In this document: positions 1 to 8,100 of the stretch, piece by piece | Layout of the letters: every line of letters starts with the position of its first letter | Position numbering within the stretch: the stretch's first letter is position 1 | Source of the DNA: Prolixibacter bellariivorans ATCC BAA-1284 | Lineage (GTDB): Bacteria > Bacteroidota > Bacteroidia > Bacteroidales > Prolixibacteraceae | Assembly: GCF_000621705.1 (NCBI RefSeq) | Contig: NZ_JHXO01000005.1 | Span: 434,001-498,000, forward strand | Direction of reading: 5' to 3' | Length of the DNA: 64,000 bases | The notes under the pieces: generated by a model | The model's database searches: none | Told to the model about the DNA's origin: nothing | What the model saw: the letters and a program-made list of their open reading frames with translations, nothing else | Position numbers and translations under genes: made by a program

Positions 1-35
1 CCGTTAGCGTAAATTCTTAATAAAAGATTTAATAA

Positions 36-419
36 ATGCTACAACACAGACTTACCGACACCAACGAATTTCGATTTTACTATTTTACGAATCGATATGC
101 TGATACCGTAAATTTCTACAAAAGTGTTATGCAACTTGAAGAAGTGAGGTCGTGGGATCGGGGTCATTGCAACAAAGGAACCATCTTTAAATTTCCAAAA
201 AGTGAATTCCTGTTAGAAGTTGAAGAAAGCGAAGAAGCACCTTCATTTTATGGAGCCGGCCTTTATATGGAGGTCGATGATGTCGATGATTGGTATCGCA
301 AAGCAGTCGCTCAACGTATTCAAATCAAACAACCAATTTCCGACACATCCTACGGTCATCGCTCATTCAAGATGGAAGACCCTAACGGCTTAACAATCGG
401 GTTGTTTCAATACATTTAA
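36..419 (+). CDS. VOC (glyoxalase/bleomycin-resistance fold) family protein
   Basis: Small cytosolic protein of 127 residues with the layout of one vicinal-oxygen-chelate unit. The N-terminal half reads like the first beta-alpha-beta-beta-beta module (YFTNRYADTVNFYKSVM is the usual 'D...FY...' helix entry), and the C-terminal end has the familiar ED-PNG-x-x-IGLFQ strand. Members of this superfamily bind a metal and act as lyases, dioxygenases or antibiotic-binding proteins; the substrate cannot be told from sequence. There is no signal peptide. The gene stands alone and ends in a strong palindromic terminator at 446-480. Only 35 bases of upstream sequence are in the window, so its promoter is not visible. 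Fold assignment is fairly safe; specific function is unknown. Confidence 0.75.
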   Translation: MLQHRLTDTNEFRFYYFTNRYADTVNFYKSVMQLEEVRSWDRGHCNKGTIFKFPKSEFLLEVEESEEAPSFYGAGLYMEVDDVDDWYRKAVAQRIQIKQPISDTSYGHRSFKMEDPNGLTIGLFQYI

Positions 420-445
420 TTGTCCAAAATATGGAGATGATCTCT

Positions 446-482
446 AACCTGACAGGTTTCCGAAACCTGTCAGGTTTTTTTT
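446..482. repeat. REP-like palindrome, copy 1, probable terminator
   Basis: Near-perfect inverted repeat with arms AACCTGACAGGTTTC and GAAACCTGTCAGGTT around a one-base centre, followed by a run of T. It sits just after the VOC gene and can work as an intrinsic terminator. Related copies lie at 1557-1589, 2920-2954 and 18908-18944, with a worn copy near 21119-21149. Confidence 0.8.
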
Positions 483-500
483 GCAGCGTCCCAGACCCCT

Positions 501-532
501 GTCGGGGTCTGCGACCACCGAAAGGGTAGCGG
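501..532. repeat. Dispersed 32-bp intergenic repeat, copy A
   Basis: This 32-base stretch matches 3927-3958 at 29 of 32 positions on the same strand. It begins with GTCGGGGTCT and ends with GGGTAGCGG. With the bases just upstream (AGACCCC) it can also form a short hairpin. It lies in the 279-base gap between the VOC and nuclease genes, which holds nothing else recognisable. Confidence 0.65.
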
Positions 533-698
533 GAGCAAATGAGATAAGGACCAGTTCTTCCCTGGCTATCGAATAACGTATCAGCATACGCTCTTGTGAC
601 CGGAAATTCGTAATTTGAACTTCGAAAGACTGAGAGATATCCCAAAGTGCAAAGGGAAACCTGAGCGTATTTAATGATAGTAACCAAAAACGACCGTT

Positions 699-1430
699 AT
701 GATTGACTTACCAAGTTTGCGTAAAGAAACCAGGTACGGGGCGCCGGCAGCCGACCAGATTCTTTTTAACCGATACTATGTTACCGGTTATTCCTATTAC
801 TTTCGTCAACCCAAATGGACGCTGGAGATTGTTAACCCGCCGGTAATAAATGCTGAACCGGAAGGTGTTGCGCGTTCCGATAACTTTCGCCCTGATTACC
901 GGATTCCCCAAATGTTCAGGGCCGATTTGGTGGACTTTAAAAGTTCGGGGTTCGACCGCGGGCATATGGTTCCCAGCGCTGACCAAAGAGGCCTGGATAT
1001 TCAAAACAGCGAGACCTTTCTTTTAACCAATATGTCTCCTCAAAAGCCCGGTTTGAACCGGCATATTTGGCGAAAGCTCGAAAATGAAGTGCGCGTTTTA
1101 AATAACGAAGAGGACATCCTGGAAACATATGTCGTTACCGGACCGGTCTTTAACTTTGACCTGCCTGTGTCGGTCATCGGGACGAATGATTCGAATGATG
1201 TGACCATCCCGGTACCGCATGCTTATTTCAAATCCATCCTAACGGAAGACAAGAGGGGAAATCTCAGGATGTGGTCGTTTATGATGAAAAATGAAGGGAG
1301 CGATCAACCGCTTTCTGATTTCCTTGTACCAACAGCTAAAGTGGAACGATATGCCGGAATAAAACTGTGGGACCGGCTGGTAGGTAGTGAGATTGAGAAG
1401 GAGAAGAGCCAAGTTCGTCCGATGTGGTAG
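699..1430 (+). CDS. DNA/RNA non-specific endonuclease (DRGH / beta-beta-alpha-metal family)
   Basis: A 243-residue nuclease of the Serratia NucA/EndA family. The signature D86-R87-G88-H89 supplies the general base H89. N120 and E128, in the segment after NMSPQ, match the metal-binding Asn and the Glu of the family. Such enzymes cut single- and double-stranded DNA and RNA using one Mg ion. Most relatives are secreted, but this protein has no signal peptide, and the in-frame upstream stop (TAA a few codons before the ATG) rules out a longer start. It may therefore act in the cytosol, leave by another route, or have lost its leader. It stands alone, with no immunity gene seen next to it. The family call is firm; the location is open. 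Confidence 0.88.
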   Translation: MIDLPSLRKETRYGAPAADQILFNRYYVTGYSYYFRQPKWTLEIVNPPVINAEPEGVARSDNFRPDYRIPQMFRADLVDFKSSGFDRGHMVPSADQRGLDIQNSETFLLTNMSPQKPGLNRHIWRKLENEVRVLNNEEDILETYVVTGPVFNFDLPVSVIGTNDSNDVTIPVPHAYFKSILTEDKRGNLRMWSFMMKNEGSDQPLSDFLVPTAKVERYAGIKLWDRLVGSEIEKEKSQVRPMW

Positions 1431-1556
1431 GATACTCCTTCCCCGTCAGTGGTTGTAAACCCTGACGGTGGTATAAGAACAGCCCGCAGATCGGTCAGCG
1501 TGGAAAGCACCTGACAGTGTCGGGAGATGAAAGGATAGCCGAATTGCTTCATCTAC

Positions 1557-1589
1557 CCCTGACAGGGTTCCAAACCCTGTCAGGGTTTT
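1557..1589. repeat. REP-like palindrome, copy 2, probable terminator
   Basis: Arms of 13 bases (CCCTGACAGGGTT and its complement) flank the three-base loop CCA, followed by TTTTG. It is a variant of the 446-480 palindrome with an extra G/C pair in each arm, so the two arms have changed together. It lies downstream of the nuclease gene. Confidence 0.75.
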
Positions 1590-1595
1590 GAAACC

Positions 1596-1712
1596 CCGCA
1601 GGTTCTTTCCCATATAAATACCGGAGTATTTGCCGGTGCAGATAAGAACGAAGTACAGGCAAACCAGTTAACGGTTATTGTAAAAAAGGCAGTACCCAAT
1701 TATAGACAACCA
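1596..1712 (+). pseudogene. Possible 3' remnant of a coding sequence
   Basis: Between copy 2 of the palindrome and the next gene one frame stays open and reads like a real protein end. Its last part is NTGVFAGADKNEVQANQLTV, then IVKKAVPNYRQP and a TAA stop. No start codon or ribosome site precedes it, and the frame runs straight out of the palindrome. It may be the tail of a beta-rich exported protein cut off by a rearrangement, or chance. The family is not recognised. Confidence 0.3.
1611..1634. repeat. Short dispersed repeat following a REP-like palindrome
   Basis: The stretch CATATAAATACCGGA followed by GTATTTGCC recurs at 18946-18970 (CATATAAATACCGGA then AGTGTTTGCC). In both places it lies a short way after a REP-like palindrome, which suggests the two pieces spread together or form one longer repeat unit. 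Confidence 0.5.
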
Positions 1713-1728
1713 TAAAAAACAGAATCCG

Positions 1729-2310
1729 ATGAGAAAAATAATTTCATTTATGCACCTGTCGCTTGACGGTTTTGTGGCAGGACCGAACGGAGAAATGGAC
1801 TGGATTAATGTTGATGAGGAAATTTTTGATTATGTCGGTAAGCGGATAAGTGAGGGCGACACGGCATTATATGGTAGAGTAACGTACCAGATGATGGAAG
1901 ATTACTGGCCGACCGCAGGAGACCAGCTGACAGCTTCCAAACACGACATTGAACATTCAAAGTGGTATAGCAAAGTTCACAAGGTTGTTTTATCAAAATC
2001 GATGAAAAATGCGGATTTGCCTGACACCACAATCATTAGCGATAACCTTCCTGACAGGATAAATGAAATAAAACAATCGCACGATGGCGGGGGTAAAGAG
2101 ATTTTGCTTTTTGGCAGCCCGACAGCAACACATTCACTTATTCAACTGGACTTAATTGACGGCTACTGGCTGTTTGTTAACCCGATTATCCTTGGGCGTG
2201 GCATTCCCTTGTTTGAAGGCATTAAAGACAAAACAAAACTGAACCTGGTGACTACCCGGCCATTTAGTAATGGGGTAACAGAACTGAATTATACCGTGGA
2301 TAGAATATAA
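1729..2310 (+). CDS. Dihydrofolate reductase family protein (RibD C-terminal domain)
   Basis: A 193-residue protein with the RibD-C/DHFR-like fold. The start 'ISFMHLSLDGFVAGPNGEMDW' is the usual first strand and loop of this group. A helix with ALYGRVTYQMM follows, and the NADPH-side glycine loop appears late as LLFGSPT, then INPIILGRGIPLF-like residues near the end. Members are stand-alone NAD(P)H-dependent reductases, often called YyaP/YwjB-like. True DHFR activity is unlikely and the substrate is unknown. The protein is cytosolic with no signal peptide. It is a single gene with no operon partner; the cupin gene follows after 126 bases. Confidence 0.82.
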   Translation: MRKIISFMHLSLDGFVAGPNGEMDWINVDEEIFDYVGKRISEGDTALYGRVTYQMMEDYWPTAGDQLTASKHDIEHSKWYSKVHKVVLSKSMKNADLPDTTIISDNLPDRINEIKQSHDGGGKEILLFGSPTATHSLIQLDLIDGYWLFVNPIILGRGIPLFEGIKDKTKLNLVTTRPFSNGVTELNYTVDRI

Positions 2311-2436
2311 ATCGGGGATTGTCGTAAATTTAGCGGTTTTCAGCTCACTTAACCGGAACCGTTGACGATGATGATTGTTATTGGAGAACAGTAATGTAGA
2401 AGAATCAAATCAACAAGAGCTTATCGGAAAGAGGAA

Positions 2437-2901
2437 ATGAAACGATCGGAGAAGATTGCAGAAAATAAAGAATTCACTGCCGTTAACCTGGGCAGTATGG
2501 ATGAGATAAAAAATCATTCTTTAATTCATCCCAAATCGGGAAAAGAGGTTAAAGGAAAGGTATTCTTAAAGGAACTAACAAAAGCCACCGGAACAGAGAT
2601 ATCTTTTACCTCATTGCCACCTAAAACAGAGTTGGGATATTTCCATATTCACAACAACGATGAAGAAACGTATATCATTATTAAAGGAGCTGGTTTTTAT
2701 CAGGTGAATGACGATTGTTTTCCCATTCAAGAAGGCAGTGTTATACGGGTTGCTCCGGAGGGAGTGAGAAGTTTGTGCAACACGTCGGATGAGGATATGG
2801 TGTATATCTGTGTTCAGTCCAAAATGAATTCATTAGAAGAACATACCACGGATGATGGTTCACGGGTAGTGTACGAATCCCAATGGAAAGAATTACTGTA
2901 A
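2437..2901 (+). CDS. Cupin domain protein
   Basis: A 154-residue single-cupin protein. The first motif is clear: G-Y-F-H-I-H-N-N-D-E-E-T-Y, giving the His-x-His...Glu metal ligands. The second motif, VAPEGVRSLCN, has Arg where most metal cupins have His, so metal binding would rest on three ligands or be weakened. Proteins of this kind include small isomerases, dioxygenases and sugar-binding regulators; nothing here picks one. There is a good purine-rich ribosome site (GGAAAGAGG) before the ATG. It is convergent with the next gene, and the palindrome at 2920-2954 separates them. Confidence 0.75.
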   Translation: MKRSEKIAENKEFTAVNLGSMDEIKNHSLIHPKSGKEVKGKVFLKELTKATGTEISFTSLPPKTELGYFHIHNNDEETYIIIKGAGFYQVNDDCFPIQEGSVIRVAPEGVRSLCNTSDEDMVYICVQSKMNSLEEHTTDDGSRVVYESQWKELL

Positions 2902-2919
2902 AAAACTGCAGCTAACTCC

Positions 2920-2954
2920 AACCTGACAGGTTTTCGAAACCTGTCAGGTTTTTT
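2920..2954. repeat. REP-like palindrome, copy 3, shared terminator
   Basis: Arms AACCTGACAGGTTT and AAACCTGTCAGGTT around TCG, with a T-run after it. It lies between two convergent genes (cupin on plus, exported protein on minus) and could end transcription from both sides. Confidence 0.8.
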
Positions 2955-2999
2955 GTTGCATCATCGCAGAAAACAGATGGTGAAAAGGTTATCGGCCAT

Positions 3000-3695
3000 C
3001 TATTTAAATGAGGTCAGCACGGAGTATGAAGTTAATTTGCCTTTCTTGTTGTAGTTCTCGCTCCTGACTACTCCCACATCCTTAGCCATCCATTCGATGT
3101 TTTTGATTGTTATGCTAATCATGCTTTTGGTTTTTATGGTGGAAGAAATCTTATAACACTTGAATGTGCCGGCGGGTGTGGTTATATTCTCCAAGGCTTC
3201 CACTTTTCGGTTCGATACGGTTATCGACATATCCATCATATGGACACCCGAGTTGGATAGGTTAATCGTGATGGTTCCTCCATTCAGGGTTTGCCCCGCT
3301 TTCATATTCGAGGGGTAATCCAGCTCGGAGGCATTCATGTTCACCTTCATATCTTTGAAGCTTTCCATGGTCTTGTCATTGATTAGGTTCTTCATGTCTA
3401 CACTGAAGATTCCTTTTACACAACTCATGTGCATATCCCTTGAAAAGACTTCTTTGCCCTTTTTGTCTCTGGATACCACTCCAACTGTCCATTTTGTTGT
3501 GTCACCGCTTGTCGTGATTTCTTTGACTGTCTGTGTCACTGTTCCGGTGACCTTGTCTTTGCTGTTATAACTGGTCATCTCCCTGACCGAACCTTTCTTT
3601 ACGGCGAAATAAGGCACACAATCCTGGGCCATTACGTGTCCAACCATTAGCAGCATTACCATCATGCTGACAGAAAATCGAATCATCTTTCTCAT
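3000..3695 (-). CDS. Exported DUF3108-like (TapB-type) protein
   Basis: A 231-residue protein with a clear signal peptide (hydrophobic run after MRKMIRF, cleavage near VMAQ-D). The mature part is an all-beta pattern beginning DCVPYFAVKKGSVREM, with alternating Thr/Lys strands such as KVTGTVTQTVKEI and a later FKCYKISSTIKTK segment. It resembles the DUF3108/TapB group of Bacteroidota periplasmic proteins, which have no settled biochemical role. The signal ends in a plain AQ site, not a lipobox, so the protein is probably soluble in the periplasm or exported. It is a single gene. Family assignment is moderate. Confidence 0.6.
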   Translation of the reverse strand: MRKMIRFSVSMMVMLLMVGHVMAQDCVPYFAVKKGSVREMTSYNSKDKVTGTVTQTVKEITTSGDTTKWTVGVVSRDKKGKEVFSRDMHMSCVKGIFSVDMKNLINDKTMESFKDMKVNMNASELDYPSNMKAGQTLNGGTITINLSNSGVHMMDMSITVSNRKVEALENITTPAGTFKCYKISSTIKTKSMISITIKNIEWMAKDVGVVRSENYNKKGKLTSYSVLTSFK

Positions 3696-4001
3696 GAGGA
3701 ATTGTTTTTAGTGCTACTGACTCTTCTATCAGTATAAATTATAATAGGAGAAACAGTGGTCAGGCGAAAAGGTTAAAATTATTCACCCGAATTCCGGCAT
3801 AAGGTTCCGACCTATAACGGTATTGTGGCTTTGGTTGTGTTATATGTTTTTGATTATACTTTTCTTAAAGTGATGATAACCAGTTTTTTCTTTGTTGGTG
3901 TTGTCCAATGGGTGGTTATAGCAATTGTCGGGGTCTCCGACCACCAACAGGGTAGCGGCTCTTTCCCCGTCAGTGTTTTTCCCTTGTTTGTATAGTGCTT
4001 A
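3696..4001. other. Gene-free gap carrying repeat copy B
   Basis: Gap of 306 bases between two minus-strand genes. It holds the second copy of the dispersed 32-base repeat at 3927-3958, and just after it TTCCCCGTCAGTG (3963-3975), which recurs at 1439-1451. No open frame or RNA gene was recognised. Confidence 0.55.
3927..3958. repeat. Dispersed 32-bp intergenic repeat, copy B
   Basis: Matches 501-532 at 29 of 32 positions in the same orientation. Both copies are intergenic and lie near genes of unrelated function, so this is a spreading repeat and not a shared regulatory site of one pathway (inference). Confidence 0.65.
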
Positions 4002-5039
4002 TTATTCTTTGCCGAAATCAAGATAGAAATCAAAAAACGGCAACATCTGGTTGGGGATACGTCCGTCTCTTGTGTATATGTTGTTTACGTGGGTTCCTAT
4101 GTATTCTTCTGCAAAATGTTTAATGCCTGCGTTTTCCAATCTCTGACTGAACATGTTGCATTGTATGGTAAACCGGTCGCCGGCATTTCTTCCCCAGTCT
4201 AATTTGATAGCCCTTAGTTTTCTTAAGTTGTCCAGGTTGTCATCAATCATATATAAAGGCATGTTTTGGTACCACTTTCTCAGAACAGGCTGGTTCACGA
4301 TTAAATCCCCGTCCTTGTATTCGAAAGGAACATCACAATAAAACGGTGGTTTATTCGGATTGGGCGACCATGATTTTCCAAAGGCCACGATTACCCGGCC
4401 AAAATAGGTTTTATCCAGTTCGTCCTGCGTTTTTGCAGCTGCCAATTCTTTATATGTATTACTGTTGGGGCCATATTCCCTAACGATTGCCAGTGCACCG
4501 GGACTTAATGCATATACGCTGCTGAATATGTCGGGGTGATGCATGGCTAGTTTAAGTGCTCCATATCCTCCCATGCTGTGTCCGGTAATTCCCCGACTCT
4601 CTCTGTTAGCCAGCGTTCGAAAATGACTATCCATGTATTTTACCAGATCGTACGCTGTAAAATCTTCCCAGTTGCCAAATAGGCGACTATTACTGTAAAA
4701 GCTCCCGTCATAAGTTGTCTTTTGGTCGGATATCACCAAAATAAATGGTCGGATTTTATGTTTTGCTATGGCAAAATCCAACAACTCAGCCATGGGAGTC
4801 AACATCCGATTGTCGACTGTAAAACCATGCAGGAAATAGATGACGGGATATCGTTGCTCACTATCATTGTAGCCCGGAGGAAGATAAACTGAAACGGCAC
4901 GACTGGGATTTTCTCCAAAATCATTTTCCAGGTTCTTTGAGTAAATCGTATCGGTTACCACTTTCCCTTTATTGCTTTGTGTAAAAGCAGTAAGGGGGAT
5001 GGTGATAAGAATGATGCTTATTAGGAATAGGTTTCTCAT
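4002..5039 (-). CDS. Exported esterase, alpha/beta hydrolase (PF00756 / CE1-like)
   Basis: A 345-residue protein with a signal peptide ending near AFTQ-S. The mature protein is an alpha/beta hydrolase of the esterase D / feruloyl esterase group: oxyanion region YFLHGF (about 68-73), nucleophile elbow G-H-S155-M-G-G, and a late segment AEEYIGTHVNN that can supply His. The family splits acyl or hydroxycinnamoyl esters from sugars, or small esters. It lies 123 bases downstream of the HTCS regulator on the same strand, and belongs to the neighbouring SusCD locus by position. It lacks the N-terminal E-set domain found in the esterase at 17391. The substrate is inferred only from context. Confidence 0.82.
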   Translation of the reverse strand: MRNLFLISIILITIPLTAFTQSNKGKVVTDTIYSKNLENDFGENPSRAVSVYLPPGYNDSEQRYPVIYFLHGFTVDNRMLTPMAELLDFAIAKHKIRPFILVISDQKTTYDGSFYSNSRLFGNWEDFTAYDLVKYMDSHFRTLANRESRGITGHSMGGYGALKLAMHHPDIFSSVYALSPGALAIVREYGPNSNTYKELAAAKTQDELDKTYFGRVIVAFGKSWSPNPNKPPFYCDVPFEYKDGDLIVNQPVLRKWYQNMPLYMIDDNLDNLRKLRAIKLDWGRNAGDRFTIQCNMFSQRLENAGIKHFAEEYIGTHVNNIYTRDGRIPNQMLPFFDFYLDFGKE

Positions 5040-5162
5040 AGTCTATGAAAGTTAGTTATATGTTCTGAGTACAAACGTTGGGTTATGTGACCATTGTTTA
5101 TCATTTCCGAAAAGAAGTGGTTCGTGAATTTATTTGTTCGGTTTTATCATTTGCTTCTGTTT

Positions 5163-8100
5163 TTACCCGTGGTTTTTTCGAACAAATTCACTCGGCGAAA
5201 CACCAAATTGCTTTTTGAAACTTACCGAGAAATGAGAGGGTGTGCTAAAACCGGTCATGTCGGCAATTTCCGATATATTTAGTTTTCCTTCATTTAATAG
5301 CTCAGCTGCACGGTTCAATTTGTAGGTCTTGAAAAATACATTGGGGTTCTTGCCGGTCAACCCTTTTACCTTGTAATAGAATTTGGTTCGTGAGATTTTC
5401 AGCACCTCGGTCATCCGGTTGACATTCAGTTCCGAATTCGAAAGTTCATTCTCCATCAATTCGTAGAGGTTAGTCATAAAACTGTTATCATGCGGGGTCA
5501 GCAATTCCTTGTCAATCTTTTCTCCTTTAGTGGTACTTCCCAGCAGGTTTTGAAGTTTTTTACGGTTGTTCAGCTGCGAATTGATTAATGCGACCAGGTA
5601 GCTCGGGTCAAAAGGTTTGGTTACATAAGCATCGGCACCGGTATTCAGACCTTCCACCTGGTTTTCGACGGTAGCCTTTGCTGTGACTAAGATAACCGGA
5701 ATGTGACTGAATGAAAGGTTCTCTTTTACCATCCGACAGAACTCGAACCCATCCGTTCCGGGCATTACCACATCGCATAGAATGAGGTCAGGTTCCAAAA
5801 CTTTCAGTGATTTATAAGCGGAGTCTGCATCAAACTTATATTCTACATGATATTGAACGGAGAGAATGGAACGAAGATAATGTACAATTTCGGTATCATC
5901 GTCGATGATCAATACCTTGGGTTTATTCTTCGAAGGAGGTGGGGCAATAACCTGCGTTTGTTCTTCAGTTTGTTGTATGTATGCTGTTTCGATATCATCG
6001 GATGCAGGGGCCATGCGCTCTTCTTCGGAGTAAGCGATTTCTGAAACCGGTACGATAAAGGTAAATACGGCACCTCCTCTTTCCCGGTTGCCGGCTTTGA
6101 TAAAGCCATGATGTAACTGCGTCAGGCGTTGAGCGTAATAGAGCCCGATGCCGGTTCCCCAATTGTAGAATTCGTTCGATTGGTTATTTAGTTGATAAAA
6201 ACGTTCGAATACCTTCTCCAGTTTATCATCCGGAATTCCTTTACCGGTATCGGCAACCGAAATTTTAGCATATTGTATATCAATGTCCTTTTCGGTTAGA
6301 GGAAACATCCGGGCTGCTTTATCCCGTGTAATGGTATCGAACGAGATATCTATTTCGCCACCGGGCGGGGTAAATTTCAACGCATTTGATATTAGGTTAG
6401 CGGTAATCTTTTCCAGCTTGTCACTGTCAATCCACGCGACGTAACTATCTTCCAAACCATAGGTGTTTAGTTTGATTCCTTTCTCCCTGGCATTTAAGTG
6501 GAATATGTCAATCGAGCGCTTTAACTCGTTAATCATATCGGTTGGTTCAACCTTTAGTTTCAGGGTGTCGTTTTCCAGTTTATTAAAATCCATGAGTTGA
6601 TTGACCAGGCGCAACATCCGGTTGACACTTCGCCTGACAATGCTTAGTAGTTGCTTATTCTCTCCCTGTATGGTTTCATCGGAACACAACATCGAAACAG
6701 GTCCGGAAATCATGGTTAGCGGTGTTCTGAATTCATGCGACAGGTTGGAGAAGAAACTCATGTTCATCTTATTTACCCGCTGTTCCTGTTCTTTTTCACG
6801 TTCGGCTTGTATAGCTTTATCGCGTTCAGTTTTGATACGTCTATAGGTATTAACGGATAACTTCAAAATCAATACCAGGATGACTATATACGCTAAAATA
6901 GCCGGCCAGCTCAGCCAGGGTGCAGGCCTGACCCTGACCGCAATTGAATTTTCAGTCTCGTTGATGTTCCTCTCTTTATTGTAAATTTTCACCCTGAATG
7001 TGTATTTACCAGCGGGAACATTGGAGTAATAGGCTTCGTGGTTGTTGTTGGCATCAATCCACATTTTGTCGAAACCTTCCAGCTTATACAGATAGTGTAC
7101 CCGTTCGAACTCACAATAATCGAGAGCGGCAAACGAAATGGTAAAGCTGTTCTCGCTATGCTTCAGGTCGATTTTAGGATTGAAAGAGAGGTGTTTGTCA
7201 ATATTTCGGCTGACGAATGGGTGTTCCAGCTTATTATGGATTTTAAGGTCTTCGAAAACCAACGGAATATTTCGTTTATAGGTGATATCGACGGGATTGA
7301 AAAAAGTTAGTCCGTGCGTTCCGCCAAAAATCAGGCTGTTATCGGGTAAGCGGCATACACTCTGTTCGTTGAACTGATTCCCACCAATTCCGTCTTCTTT
7401 GTAGTAATTGATAAAATGGCCGGTTGTCCGGTCGTATTTACTTAAACCGTAAAGCGTTCCCACCCAGATGTTTCCCAGTGCATCTTCGGTTATGCTACTG
7501 ATATCCGGACATGCAGTTCCTTGAAGGGCTTCCATTTTCCGGTTTTTCGTTGAATAGCGAAAAAGGCCGTTTGCGATGGTGCCAATCCAGATGTCTCCAA
7601 CCGTGTCTTCATAAAGCGAAACCGGAATAAACTTAGACGACTTGATGTATTTCAATATCGGGATGGTTGACACTTTCCATGTATCGGGATCGATTAGCTG
7701 TAAGTCTTCTTCAAATGTTGCCACCAACACCTGTCCGGTCGAGAGTGTTATCATTTTAGGTGTAAACTTAAATCCTTTGCCGTAAAGCGGGAATAGCTCA
7801 AAACGGTTTTCGCCTTTTCGCATCACGTAGATATTCTCATTTCTGCCTCCCAGCCAGATTGTTCCTCTCGGATCTTGCGTGATGCACATGATTCCGGTGG
7901 GGAAATACCAGTCTTTTTTTATTTCTAACTTGCCTTTATGGTAGCGGGCTTTTAGCAGAAGCCAATCGGATAATAGCCAGATATTGTTTTCCCGATCGAC
8001 GAATACTTTCCTTACCCTGTGTTGAAACGGTGACCAGTGAGGTGACAGGCTTTCCAATGGGATCTGCTGGAGCTTTTTGGTGTCATTCCGGTAAATTTGG

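Noticed and set aside
382-687. 101-codon minus-strand frame spanning the first palindrome
   Set aside because: It is formed by the repeats and the complement of the VOC gene end; no coding features.
1439-1479. Possible sixth REP-like palindrome (CCGTCAG...CTGACGG)
   Set aside because: The arms are short and interrupted, and the core is CGTCAG, not CTGACAG. It is better treated as part of the small 13-base repeat.
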